Positions 1 to 8,368 of a stretch of DNA of 54,948 nt are shown piece after piece. Source of the stretch: Planctomycetota bacterium (lineage in GTDB: Bacteria; Planctomycetota; UBA1135; UBA2386); contig JALORC010000035.1 of NCBI GenBank assembly GCA_025459175.1, positions 1 through 54,948 on the forward strand, given 5' to 3'. The position numbers were made by a program, and so were the translations under genes. Below the pieces are notes generated by a model. It saw only the letters and a program-made list of their open reading frames with translations. It did no database searches and was not told the origin of the DNA. How positions within the stretch are numbered: position 1 is the stretch's first letter; every line of letters begins with the position of its first letter.

Positions 1-2
1 CT

Positions 3-995
3 TCGACGGTTCCCGCGAGCCTGAGCGAGATCGACCTCGTCGGCGAGGTCCAGGCGTCGGCGCCGACGGTCAGCAACGGATTGTGGTGGCACGGCCCGGC
101 CGGCGATTGGTTCCTGGCGGCTCGTGATGGTGGTGAGGCCGAATTCGCAGCCGCGATCTGCGACGACCCGGAGTTCGTCACGCTGCACCATGCGTCGTTC
201 CGCGCCGCTCGACGCATCGTCAGCGAGGACGTGGAGCGCAACGATGCGCGGCTCGAACTCACAGTGCACCTCGATCGCCGTGCGCTGGTCGAGGTCGTGC
301 CTGATGCAGGTGTTGCCCACGCCGTGACACGCCAACTTGCACCGCAGTGGCGCAACGCGTTCTGCGACAACGTCAGTGGGCCCATGATGCTGCCCGACAT
401 GCTGCGCTCCTGCGCGCGGCGACTGTCCGCTGTCGACATCGGTTGGCTCATCGACACGACCGAGCCGGCGCACGTCGAGTCGTGGGTGTTCGTCGGGGCC
501 GATGGTTGCTCGCCGCTCGCTCCGGACGAACTGCGACCCGCGGTGCAGCTCGGCGAGGATGCACCGTTGGCCGAGCGTCTCGAGTGCCTGCGGCAAGTGT
601 CGCTGTTGGTGCGCGTCGCGCACGGCGATGACTCGACCTTGGTGCGGCTGCGTCCGGATCGCCTGTGGCTGCTGGCCGGGCTCGAGCAAACCGATCGGGG
701 CTTCGTGCACCGTTCGGACTGGCATCTGCAGCGTTGTCCGCAGCATGGCGCCACCGCCCCGACGGCCGACGCGCCGCATTGCGTCGCGCATCTGCGGCTG
801 CAAGAGGCCCATTGGCAGCGTTGGTATCACCCGGTCTGGTTCGACAGCGAACTCGCCACCCGGATCCTGGTCACGCCGATCGCGCTCGCGGCCGACCTCG
901 TGCTCGGGCCGGGTGCGCCGGACCTGTTCGGCTGGCTCCTAGGTCGCCGCGCGGATCATCCTGGTCGGCGGGACAAGCGGGATCGGAGCCAGTGA
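3..995 (+). CDS. Unknown protein, 5' end cut by the window
   Basis: The reading frame is open from the first bases of the window, so the true start lies upstream and about 330 residues are visible. A TTG near position 81 could serve as a start, but the uninterrupted frame before it argues against that. I recognise no catalytic motif. The C-terminal part has a hydrophobic stretch (residues ILVTPIALAADLVLGPG) that resembles the tails of small YceK-like lipoproteins, followed by a very basic end. That resemblance is weak and does not give a function. The next gene starts 65 bp downstream on the same strand. Confidence 0.6.
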   Translation, partial: STVPASLSEIDLVGEVQASAPTVSNGLWWHGPAGDWFLAARDGGEAEFAAAICDDPEFVTLHHASFRAARRIVSEDVERNDARLELTVHLDRRALVEVVPDAGVAHAVTRQLAPQWRNAFCDNVSGPMMLPDMLRSCARRLSAVDIGWLIDTTEPAHVESWVFVGADGCSPLAPDELRPAVQLGEDAPLAERLECLRQVSLLVRVAHGDDSTLVRLRPDRLWLLAGLEQTDRGFVHRSDWHLQRCPQHGATAPTADAPHCVAHLRLQEAHWQRWYHPVWFDSELATRILVTPIALAADLVLGPGAPDLFGWLLGRRADHPGRRDKRDRSQ

Positions 996-1060
996 TCCGT
1001 GGCGGCCGAGACTTGGCCTGAGGCTATGCGGGTGACGCCGCGCCGGCTACGAAGTCCGCA

Positions 1061-2710
1061 ATGCGGCATTCGATGCGGTGGCTGTTCGCGTTCGCCCTGA
1101 CCCTGCTGTCGGGTGCCGAATGCCGGCTGGTGGCTCAGGACGACAAGACCCTGCGCGTGTTCGTGTTCGCCGGTCAGTCCAACATGGTCGGTGCGGACTC
1201 CCGCGCCGCGGACATCGACAAGTTTCCGCCGTTCGCCGGGCTCGATCGGCCGCAGCCCAAGGTGCTGTTCTCGTACTGCATCGGCCGCGAGGACAAGCGC
1301 AAGTCGGACGGTTGGGAAGAGCTGCAGCCGATCGAAGGCATGGTCGGCCCGGAGCTGAGCTTCGCGCGCGAAGTCACCGCTCACACCAAGGCGCCGATCG
1401 CCATCATCAAGATCGCCGCCGGCGGCACGCACCTGTTCGGCGACTGGAACCCTGACGAGCCGACCGGCTTCAAGCTGTATCCGCTGGCGCTCGACCACGT
1501 GCGGGCGGCGCTGGCGGAGCTCGATCGCAAGCGGATCCGTCATCGGCTCGAAGGCTTCGTCTGGCACCAGGGCGAGAACGACATGTTCGAGGCGAAGGGC
1601 AAGGCCAACTACGCCGCCAACCTGACCAACTTCATCAAGAGCTGGCGGCGCGATCTGAAGGCGCCGGAGCTGCGCTTCTTCGTCGGTGAGCTGTGCACCG
1701 GCACCGTGTGGGGCATGGACAACCGCGCCAACATGCACGCGATCGAAGTGGCGCAGCGCGCGGTGGCCGAGGCCGATCCGCTGGTCGACTACGTGCCGAC
1801 GTCGCACGTCGGCGTCGAGATCGGCGGTGGTGCGGGACTGCACTATCACTACGGCACGCTCGGTCAGCTCGAGCACGGCGCGAGCCATGCGCAGGCCTAT
1901 CTGCGCAGCATCGGCAAGGAGCCGAAGGCGAGCCGCCCACTGGCGAGCTGGCCCTACGCGAAGGGCAAGCCGGTCAAGCTGTTCGTGTTCGCCGGGCACC
2001 GCAACATGGAGGGCGAACGGGCCTTCGTGCAGGACCTGGCGAAGCTGCAGCGCCCCGAGCTGCGGAAGGACAACGCCGGGATCGCGTTTCGCTACAGCCT
2101 GGGCGGCGGCTACCGGGTCAGCGACCAGTGGGAGCCGCTGGGACCGGCCGGCAGCCATGACACGTTCGGCCCGGAGCTGAGCTTCGCCAAGCGCGTCGCG
2201 AGCAAGCAGCGCGATGCCCTGGCGATCGTCAAGTTCACGCACGCCGGCAGCCAGATCGTCGATTGGACGCCCGCCGGCAGCGAAGCGCCGACACGCAATC
2301 TCTACCCGGGCTTCCTCGCGTTCGTTCGCGCGGCGATCCAGGACCTGACCGAACGCGGCCACGCGGTCGAACTCGCCGGCATCTTCTATCACCTCGGCGA
2401 GAACGACATGTGCTTCGGTCCGTATCGCCGGGAGGCGGCAGCTCGGCTCGCGTCGATCATCGCGCAGAGCCGCGTCGACTTGCAGCTGCCCGAGTTGCGG
2501 TGGTTCGTGACCCGACAGCGTCCGCCCGAGGACGAAGGCCTGGGGCGCCTCGATGTGAGCGCCGATCTCGCGAAGGTCGCGGCGGCGGATCCGCGGCTGC
2601 GGATGATCCAGGCCTTCGACCTGCCCGGGCAGCAGAAGCTCGTGTTCACGACGGACGGCATCCTGGCGCTCGGCGAGTTGCTCGCGGATCGCTACCTCGA
2701 CGCGAAGTAG
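1061..2710 (+). CDS. Secreted tandem SASA-type carbohydrate esterase
   Basis: This 549-residue protein has a hydrophobic N-terminus that looks like a signal peptide (about residues 5-25). Two copies of the SASA (sialate O-acetylesterase, DUF303) SGNH-hydrolase fold follow. Copy one carries the GQSNM nucleophile block (Ser40), a GGTHLFGDW stretch and the WHQGENDM block with the catalytic His region. Copy two begins near residue 307. Its nucleophile block reads GHRNM, so the Ser is replaced by Arg, while the second block survives as YHLGENDM. The family removes O-acetyl groups from sialic acids or plant and algal polysaccharides outside the cytoplasm. The first half should be active and the second a pseudoenzyme, perhaps for substrate binding. 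ATG 1061 was chosen as the first Met before the signal peptide; Met5 is an alternative. Confidence 0.85.
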   Translation: MRHSMRWLFAFALTLLSGAECRLVAQDDKTLRVFVFAGQSNMVGADSRAADIDKFPPFAGLDRPQPKVLFSYCIGREDKRKSDGWEELQPIEGMVGPELSFAREVTAHTKAPIAIIKIAAGGTHLFGDWNPDEPTGFKLYPLALDHVRAALAELDRKRIRHRLEGFVWHQGENDMFEAKGKANYAANLTNFIKSWRRDLKAPELRFFVGELCTGTVWGMDNRANMHAIEVAQRAVAEADPLVDYVPTSHVGVEIGGGAGLHYHYGTLGQLEHGASHAQAYLRSIGKEPKASRPLASWPYAKGKPVKLFVFAGHRNMEGERAFVQDLAKLQRPELRKDNAGIAFRYSLGGGYRVSDQWEPLGPAGSHDTFGPELSFAKRVASKQRDALAIVKFTHAGSQIVDWTPAGSEAPTRNLYPGFLAFVRAAIQDLTERGHAVELAGIFYHLGENDMCFGPYRREAAARLASIIAQSRVDLQLPELRWFVTRQRPPEDEGLGRLDVSADLAKVAAADPRLRMIQAFDLPGQQKLVFTTDGILALGELLADRYLDAK

Positions 2711-2728
2711 CGCGCCACCGCGCCGCGA

Positions 2729-3778
2729 TCAGCGCAGCGCGAGAGCGAGCGCATCGCGGGTCAGCGCGACCTCGACGCCGCGTCCCAGCTCGGCCGGCAC
2801 GATCATCGGCACCAGGCCGTCACGGACCTTCTTGTCCAGCTGGGCCAACGCCCACAGCTCGTCGACGCGCGCGAACGAGCGCGGAATCTCCGTCGGCGCG
2901 CCGATCGCGCGCAACGCGGCGGCGAGGCGTTGCATGACCACGGCCGGCACCGAAGGACCGGCGGCGCGACACTCGGCGAGCATGCCGAGCGCCACGCACT
3001 CGCCGTGACGCAGTGCACCGGCAGCGAGACTCTCGAGCGCGTGCCCGATGGTGTGACCGAAGTTCAGCCAGCGGCGGCGATCGCGTTCGGTCTCGTCGGC
3101 GACCACCACCGCCATCTTCATCGCGACCGCCATCGTGATCGCGGCTTCGGCGGCCGATGCGTCCCGCGCGCGCAGCGCCGGCAGCAGGCGTTCGAGCTCG
3201 GCGAAGCGTTCGCCATCGAGCACGGCGGCCTTCTTGAGCACCTCGACGAAGCCCTCGCGATACAGCGCGTCGGGCAGGGTTTCGAGCCAATCCACGTCGC
3301 CGACGATCAGCTCCGGCTGGCGGATCGTGCCGAGCTCGTTCTTGCGGCCGGCGAGGTCGATGCCGTTCTTGCCACCGAGTGCCGCATCACACAGCGCCAA
3401 CGTCGTGGTGGGGCAGGCGACGAACGGCACGCCGCGCAGCCAGATCGACGCGAGGAAGCCGGTGAAGTCGGTGACCGAACCGCCGCCGAGGCCGAGCAGA
3501 GCCGTGCCACGATCGGCGCCCAGCTGACGCAGGGCCGCCACCGCCGTCTCGACGTGGCGCAGGTCCTTCAGCGCCTCGGTGCCGGGGACCGGCAAGGTTG
3601 GCGCGCCACCGAGTGCGATGGCAACCCGCGCTGCCAGCCCTGCCAACGCCTCGTCGTGCACGACCACGACCGCGCGCAGCTTCGCTTCGTCGAGCGCCTG
3701 GCGCAGCTGCGTCGTGGTGCCGCGGCCGATCACGACCCGGCTGGTCTGGCGGCGCACGAACTCGAATCGCAGGTCCAT
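2729..3778 (-). CDS. aroB: 3-dehydroquinate synthase
   Basis: The product is 349 residues, normal for AroB, and would convert DAHP to 3-dehydroquinate in the shikimate pathway using NAD and a metal ion in the cytoplasm. Visible landmarks are the NAD-binding GLGGGSVTDFTGF (about residues 96-108), the PTTTLA...GGKNGID block (123-140), and three probable metal ligands: Glu179 in EVLKK, His242 in NFGHTIGHALE and His258 in RHGECVALGM. The ATG at 3778 is preferred to one 19 codons upstream because the family starts just before the first beta strand. There are no other aro genes nearby. The sugar-phosphate cyclase superfamily also includes EEVS and DOI synthases, so a specialised role is possible, but the residues fit AroB best. 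Confidence 0.88.
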   Translation of the reverse strand: MDLRFEFVRRQTSRVVIGRGTTTQLRQALDEAKLRAVVVVHDEALAGLAARVAIALGGAPTLPVPGTEALKDLRHVETAVAALRQLGADRGTALLGLGGGSVTDFTGFLASIWLRGVPFVACPTTTLALCDAALGGKNGIDLAGRKNELGTIRQPELIVGDVDWLETLPDALYREGFVEVLKKAAVLDGERFAELERLLPALRARDASAAEAAITMAVAMKMAVVVADETERDRRRWLNFGHTIGHALESLAAGALRHGECVALGMLAECRAAGPSVPAVVMQRLAAALRAIGAPTEIPRSFARVDELWALAQLDKKVRDGLVPMIVPAELGRGVEVALTRDALALALR

Positions 3779-3917
3779 GGCGGGATCTTGGCGGCGACCT
3801 CGGGTGGGTGCGAGCGCAGGTTCTTGCACTCCCACGGGCGAACTGCGGATTCAGGGGGTTGTCGCCCGCTACGTTCGTCCCGCGGGGCGGAATCTCCGTC
3901 CTGCGCCACCGACCGCC

Positions 3918-5366
3918 ATGCACCTATTCTCATTCTTTCGCTTGTTGCCGTTCGTCGCCGGGTTGCCGTTGTTGACCGCCCAGGAAGGGCCGGCCAAGCC
4001 CGTGCCGGCCCACACCGAAGCCCTGCGCGCCACGATTCGTGGCGCGGTGAGCTGGATCGCCAAGCAGGCCATACCGGTCGCCGGCGTCGACGGTGCGGTG
4101 ATGTTCCCCGGCTCCGCCGGCAGCGAGCGCGGTCCCGAACCCGAGGTCTACGGCGGCACCGCCGGCGTGCTGATCTTCCTCGAGAACGTGGCCGCGGTGC
4201 TCGACGACAACGATGCGCGCAAGCTCGCCGATGCGACCGCCAAGGGCCTGCGCAGCACGCGCAAGCAGGACGAGAAGCAGCACGCGACCTGGATCGATGC
4301 CAAGTTCAATACCGCCGCCGGGCTCTACACCGGCGATGCCGGCATCGGCCACGCGTTCCTGGTCCGGCACCTGCTGCGCAAGGATGCCGAGGCGCTCACC
4401 ACCGCGGTCGAGGTCGGCGATTCGCTGCTGGCGCGCGCCAAGCAGGAATCCGGCGGCATCACGTGGGGCATCCAGCCCGACCTGATCATCGGCAATGCGG
4501 GCACCGCGTTGTTCCTGCTCGAGCTGGGCATGGCTTCCGGCCACGAGCGCTTCCTGCAAGGCGCGCGGCAGGCAGCGACGGCCCTCGACGCGACCGCGGC
4601 GCGTGAGAAGTCGAAGGTCGACGAGAGCAAGCTGCTGCCGACGTGGCTCTACCGGATGGGCAAGCGGTCGATGCACATGCCCAACTTCAGCCACGGCACC
4701 GCCGGGGTGTCCTACGCGTTGTTGCGCATCGGCAGCGTAGTGAAGGACGAGGCGCTGATCGCGGCAGGCAAGGCCGGCGCCGAGTGGATGATCGAGCACA
4801 CCGTCGAGGACGGCGAGGGCTGCAAGTGGCCGGCGAACGGGTCGGGCCCGGCGACGTTCCAGGGTGGCTGGTGCCATGGGCCGGCCGGCACCGGGCGGTT
4901 GTTCCTGCTGCTGCACTCCCTGACCGGTGAGCAGCGCTATCTCGACCTGGCGACCAAGGGCGCGCGCTTCATGGTCGACTACGCCGAGAAGGCGCAGCAG
5001 CGCGACAAGCAGGGGCGGGCGCAGTACGTGCCGCCGAGCTACTGCTGCGGTGTCGCCGGCGTGCTCGAGTACTTCTGCGATCTGCACCGCGTCACCCACG
5101 ATGCGGTGCACGCCGACTACGCGAAGCGTGCGGGTCAGTACCTGCTCGACATCGCGATCGCCGACGGCGATGGCCGCAAGTGGAAGAACGGCCGTTCGGT
5201 GCCCGGGCCGAAGAGCAACGATGCCGAGGGGCACAACATCGACCTGATGATCGGCGCCGCCGGCGAGGCGTTCGCGCTGCTGCAGCTGCTGACGATCGAC
5301 GGCGAGAAGTCCGCGGTGCGCGGCCTGCCGGACCGGGTGATCACCGCGGTCAGCGCGGCCAAGTGA
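3918..5366 (+). CDS. Exported LanC-like (lanthionine cyclase fold) zinc protein
   Basis: The 482-residue product starts with a clear signal peptide (about residues 1-20, ending LLTAQ), then an alpha/alpha-toroid with repeated Gly-Ala-Gly turns (YGGTAGV, TGDAGIG, IGNAGTA, SHGTAGV, CHGPAGTG, CCGVAGV, IGAAGEA). The LanC zinc-site blocks are all present: His259 in FSHG, Cys319 in GWCHG, and Cys376-Cys377 in YCCG. In NisC the last block is Cys-His; the Cys-Cys version is known from ProcM-type cyclases. LanC proteins catalyse Michael addition of thiols to dehydroamino acids. No dehydratase (LanB or LanM) or Cys-containing precursor gene is visible nearby, and export is unusual for this family. The substrate is therefore unknown. 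A sugar epimerase or glycosidase toroid was considered, but the full zinc set favours LanC. Confidence 0.85.
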   Translation: MHLFSFFRLLPFVAGLPLLTAQEGPAKPVPAHTEALRATIRGAVSWIAKQAIPVAGVDGAVMFPGSAGSERGPEPEVYGGTAGVLIFLENVAAVLDDNDARKLADATAKGLRSTRKQDEKQHATWIDAKFNTAAGLYTGDAGIGHAFLVRHLLRKDAEALTTAVEVGDSLLARAKQESGGITWGIQPDLIIGNAGTALFLLELGMASGHERFLQGARQAATALDATAAREKSKVDESKLLPTWLYRMGKRSMHMPNFSHGTAGVSYALLRIGSVVKDEALIAAGKAGAEWMIEHTVEDGEGCKWPANGSGPATFQGGWCHGPAGTGRLFLLLHSLTGEQRYLDLATKGARFMVDYAEKAQQRDKQGRAQYVPPSYCCGVAGVLEYFCDLHRVTHDAVHADYAKRAGQYLLDIAIADGDGRKWKNGRSVPGPKSNDAEGHNIDLMIGAAGEAFALLQLLTIDGEKSAVRGLPDRVITAVSAAK

Positions 5367-5394
5367 CGCGCCACGGGGTCGGTTCAGAACGCGG

Positions 5395-6015
5395 TCAGAA
5401 CACCAGCCCGAGGCCGAGCTGGAAGAACGTGCCATACGCCTCGGTCTCGCCGGGTCGACCGAACGCGATGCCGCCGAACGACGCCGACAGCAGGAAGCGT
5501 TCGTTCGGCTGGAAATCGAGGCCGAGCCGCAGCTGCGCCGTGCCGGTGTTGCCGAGCGCCGGATCGTCGAGGGCATCGAGCCACGCCGCGCCGATGCCGG
5601 CCCCGGCGCGCACGTAGAACAGGTCGAGCCCGTCGCCGATCGGCCGGCGCACGTCGACGTCGAGGCCGAGCACGTTGGCATCGAGCCCATCGGTGGCGAA
5701 GCCCTGCCACGACAGGCCGATGCTCTGGTCGAGGTTGCCGACCGCCATGCGCACGCCGTAGCCGCTGCCGTCGCCGGTGTCGACGGCGTCCGCGCCGCCG
5801 TCGCGGTCGAGAGTCAGCCATGCGCCGGGGATCGCGTTGGCCTCGACGACGAAGCGTTGGCCGTAGCGACCGTGGTCCTCGCTCGCGGGCCGCGTCTCCG
5901 GTGGGCGGTGGCGCGGCGGCGGCAGCGGGTCCTGCGGCGTCGCGCAGGCGCCCAGCACGAGCAGGCCGGCGAGCAGCGAACGCCTCGCGCCGGACCGTGG
6001 TTCGATGGATGTCAT
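5395..6015 (-). CDS. Small outer-membrane beta-barrel-like lipoprotein
   Basis: The product is 206 residues. A lipobox VLGAC places the lipidated Cys at residue 24, followed by a Pro/Arg-rich linker (about 25-50). The remainder alternates polar and hydrophobic residues and ends in LGLGLVF, the terminal-Phe signature typical of outer-membrane barrels. It resembles small OmpA-like or porin-like barrels with about eight strands, but no specific family is recognised. The ATG at 6015 puts the lipobox at the expected distance; the frame stays open upstream without a convincing start. It converges with the LanC-like gene, with 28 bp between the stop codons. Confidence 0.6.
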   Translation of the reverse strand: MTSIEPRSGARRSLLAGLLVLGACATPQDPLPPPRHRPPETRPASEDHGRYGQRFVVEANAIPGAWLTLDRDGGADAVDTGDGSGYGVRMAVGNLDQSIGLSWQGFATDGLDANVLGLDVDVRRPIGDGLDLFYVRAGAGIGAAWLDALDDPALGNTGTAQLRLGLDFQPNERFLLSASFGGIAFGRPGETEAYGTFFQLGLGLVF

Positions 6016-6045
6016 GACGGGTGCAGCACGGTTACCGTGGTGACG

Positions 6046-6177
6046 ATGAACCAGGAAGTGCCCGCCACCAGTTCGCCGCGCAAGACCGGTTCGTCGCGGG
6101 CACTCCGCCGCATCCGGATGTGGATGCTGGTGGTGGTGGCGGTGTTCGCTGCCAAGTGGTGGTGGCAGAGCCGCTAG
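6046..6177 (+). CDS. Possible 43-residue single-pass membrane peptide
   Basis: This small open frame is divergent from the lipoprotein gene. It encodes a basic N-terminal half (SPRKTGSSRALRRIR) and one hydrophobic helix (about residues 25-37), ending KWWWQSR. The positive-inside pattern is that of a real small membrane protein. There is no strong ribosome binding site and no known family, and the frame is open upstream, so it may be chance coding. It has no Cys, which rules it out as a substrate for the nearby LanC-like protein. Confidence 0.3.
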   Translation: MNQEVPATSSPRKTGSSRALRRIRMWMLVVVAVFAAKWWWQSR

Positions 6178-6211
6178 GTGGCGGCTCTGCCGGGCGCCGG
6201 CCACCCGCTGC

Positions 6212-8236
6212 TCAGCGGTGCACGAACGCGGCCTTCGCCTTCGGCCCGTTCTTGATGAAGTTGTCGACGCCGATGCGCATGTCCTCGGTGCCGCACACCT
6301 CGCCGAAGCACTTCGCCTCGAACGGGATCGCCGCCTGCAGCGGCAGCTTGGCGGCGCCGAGGATCGCCTTGCACAGGATCTCGTCGACCTTCTTGCTGAG
6401 GTGGCCGATGTCGACCGCCGGCAGGCTCGCCGGCACGCCGGTCATCGGGCCCTCGGCCATGCGCGACCGCGGCGCCTTGCCTTCCGCCATGTCCTTGCAC
6501 AGCTGCACGGCGCGCGCGACCAGGTCGCCGTCGACCTCCTCGCGGATCAGGCCGTAGGCCTTCGCCTTCTCGCTGCTGATCGGGCGGCACGTGCGCAGCA
6601 TCTCGGCGGCCTTCTCGATGCCGACGAGACGCGGCAGGCGCACCGTGCCGCCGGCCCCCGGGATGATGCCGAGGTTGGCTTCCGGCTGGCCCGCGAGCAC
6701 CTTCAGGCCCTTCTGCGCGATGCGCGCTTCACACGCCATCGCGGTCTCGATGCCGCCGCCGAACGCGAGGCCGTTGAGCGCCGCGATGGTCGGCTTCTTC
6801 ACCGCTTGCACGGCGTCGACGCAGACCTGCGACGTGCGCGACGTCTGCTCGCCCATCGCCACGCTGTCGATCTTGGCGAGGAAGTTCACGTCGGCGCCGC
6901 TGACGAACGCCTTCTTGCCGAAGCCGGTCAGCACGATGCCCTTCACCTTCGGGTCCCGATCGCACTGCTCGAAGCGCGTCTTGATCTCGGCGAACACGCT
7001 CTGGTCGAGCGCGTTCAGCACCTTCGGCCGACGGATCGTCAGCACCGCGATGCCGTCACGGTCCTCGCGCAGCACCACCGGTACCTCGAACGGCTGGTTG
7101 GTCTTGCCGTGCTCCTCGATGCACTTCGGCACCGGGAAGCCCTTGTGCTGCTTCGCGTAGGCCTGCACCAGCGCCAGCGCCTTGCCGGTGCCGAGTTCGT
7201 TCATGTAGGTGAACGCCGGCTTCATGTCGAGCGCGACGTCGAGGCCGAGGTTGAAGTCGGCGATGGTGACGAGGCCGGCATCGACGATCTCGCCGCAGAT
7301 GCCGAAGTAGGCGCCGAGCAGGTCGTCCCGGATGCGGGCGGCGAGTGCGTCCGGCACCTCGACGACCTCACCGCGGGCGGCAACTTCCCAGTTGGCCTTC
7401 GCCGCGACCTTGTCCTTCAGCGACTGCGGCGTGCGGAACCACGCGTTGATCTTCGTGGTGTAGTTGTCGAGGCCGACAGCGGTGATCGGGTTGCCACCGG
7501 TCAGGTTCATCGCGGTGAACGAGCCGATGCCCATCTTGAACGTCTTCTTGCAGACGGTGTCGATCTGCTTCGTCGTGCCGACGCCGGCCTCGGCGAGCAG
7601 CGCGCAGGCGAAGAACAGGCCCTCGAACACCGGGTCGAGCGCGTAGCCGTAGCGCGACTTGACCGGGATCGGCACCTTGCCGATCGCCTCGTAGAACGAC
7701 AGCAGCCACGCCTTGGTCGCGGCACTGGTGTCGGCGCCCGGCACGACCTCGACCATCAGGTTGCGCTCGGCGGGGAAGAAGTAGTGCACGACGCCGGTGC
7801 GGTCCTTCTTCTTGGTGTTGGCGAAGATCACCTCGGGCTCGAGGTGGCTGCTGTTGCTGACCAGGATCGCGTCGGCAGAGACCAGCGCCTCGACCTGCGC
7901 GAAGATCTTGCCCTTGAGCTCCTTGTTCTCGGTCGCGGCCTCGACGACGAGGTCGGCGCCGGAGAGCTTCTGGTAGTCGTTGGTCCACGACACGGCACCG
8001 AGCATCTGCGTCTGCTGCTCGACGGTGAACGCCGCGCTCTCGACGCCCTTCGCGACCTTCTTCTCGAGCTTCGCCTTGCCGTTGGCCAGCGCCGCGTCAC
8101 TGACGTCGACGACGACCGTCTGCACGCCGAACGGGCTCAGCACCTTGGTGAAGTATAGGGCGATGTCCGGGCCGATCTGGCCCGAACCGATGACTGCGAC
8201 CTTGCGGATTTCGCGACCGGCGTGCGTGAAGCTCAT
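6212..8236 (-). CDS. 3-hydroxyacyl-CoA dehydrogenase / enoyl-CoA hydratase fusion
   Basis: The 674-residue bifunctional enzyme would catalyse hydration and NAD-dependent oxidation of enoyl-/3-hydroxyacyl-CoA. The dehydrogenase is N-terminal: the Rossmann motif VIGSGQIGPD is at residues 15-24, with SNSSHLEP and VHYFFP blocks further on. The hydratase is C-terminal from about residue 385, with the oxyanion-hole and acid blocks FGGGIETA and GQPEANLGIIPGAGGT, both catalytic Glu positions being retained. This order is the reverse of FadB and FadJ. It matches the crotonyl-CoA hydratase/3-hydroxybutyryl-CoA dehydrogenase type seen in archaea and some bacteria. The usual His-Phe-Phe-Asn block of the dehydrogenase reads HYFFPAE, so the Asn is not obvious. 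The ATG at 8236 immediately precedes the first beta strand. Confidence 0.88.
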   Translation of the reverse strand: MSFTHAGREIRKVAVIGSGQIGPDIALYFTKVLSPFGVQTVVVDVSDAALANGKAKLEKKVAKGVESAAFTVEQQTQMLGAVSWTNDYQKLSGADLVVEAATENKELKGKIFAQVEALVSADAILVSNSSHLEPEVIFANTKKKDRTGVVHYFFPAERNLMVEVVPGADTSAATKAWLLSFYEAIGKVPIPVKSRYGYALDPVFEGLFFACALLAEAGVGTTKQIDTVCKKTFKMGIGSFTAMNLTGGNPITAVGLDNYTTKINAWFRTPQSLKDKVAAKANWEVAARGEVVEVPDALAARIRDDLLGAYFGICGEIVDAGLVTIADFNLGLDVALDMKPAFTYMNELGTGKALALVQAYAKQHKGFPVPKCIEEHGKTNQPFEVPVVLREDRDGIAVLTIRRPKVLNALDQSVFAEIKTRFEQCDRDPKVKGIVLTGFGKKAFVSGADVNFLAKIDSVAMGEQTSRTSQVCVDAVQAVKKPTIAALNGLAFGGGIETAMACEARIAQKGLKVLAGQPEANLGIIPGAGGTVRLPRLVGIEKAAEMLRTCRPISSEKAKAYGLIREEVDGDLVARAVQLCKDMAEGKAPRSRMAEGPMTGVPASLPAVDIGHLSKKVDEILCKAILGAAKLPLQAAIPFEAKCFGEVCGTEDMRIGVDNFIKNGPKAKAAFVHR

Positions 8237-8368
8237 GGATTCCTCGAATCGGGGGCGAGCAGGGTAGCCAGCTGGCCCGGGCCGGTGAAGCACGGACTGC
8301 GGCGGCGGGGGGGAACCCTGGAGTGCTGCGAGCCGCTCGTGACGGAGTCCCCCCTCGTGACCGAATCC

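Noticed and set aside
6046..6177. Lanthipeptide precursor for the LanC-like protein
   Set aside because: The peptide has no Cys and looks like a membrane helix, so it cannot form lanthionine.
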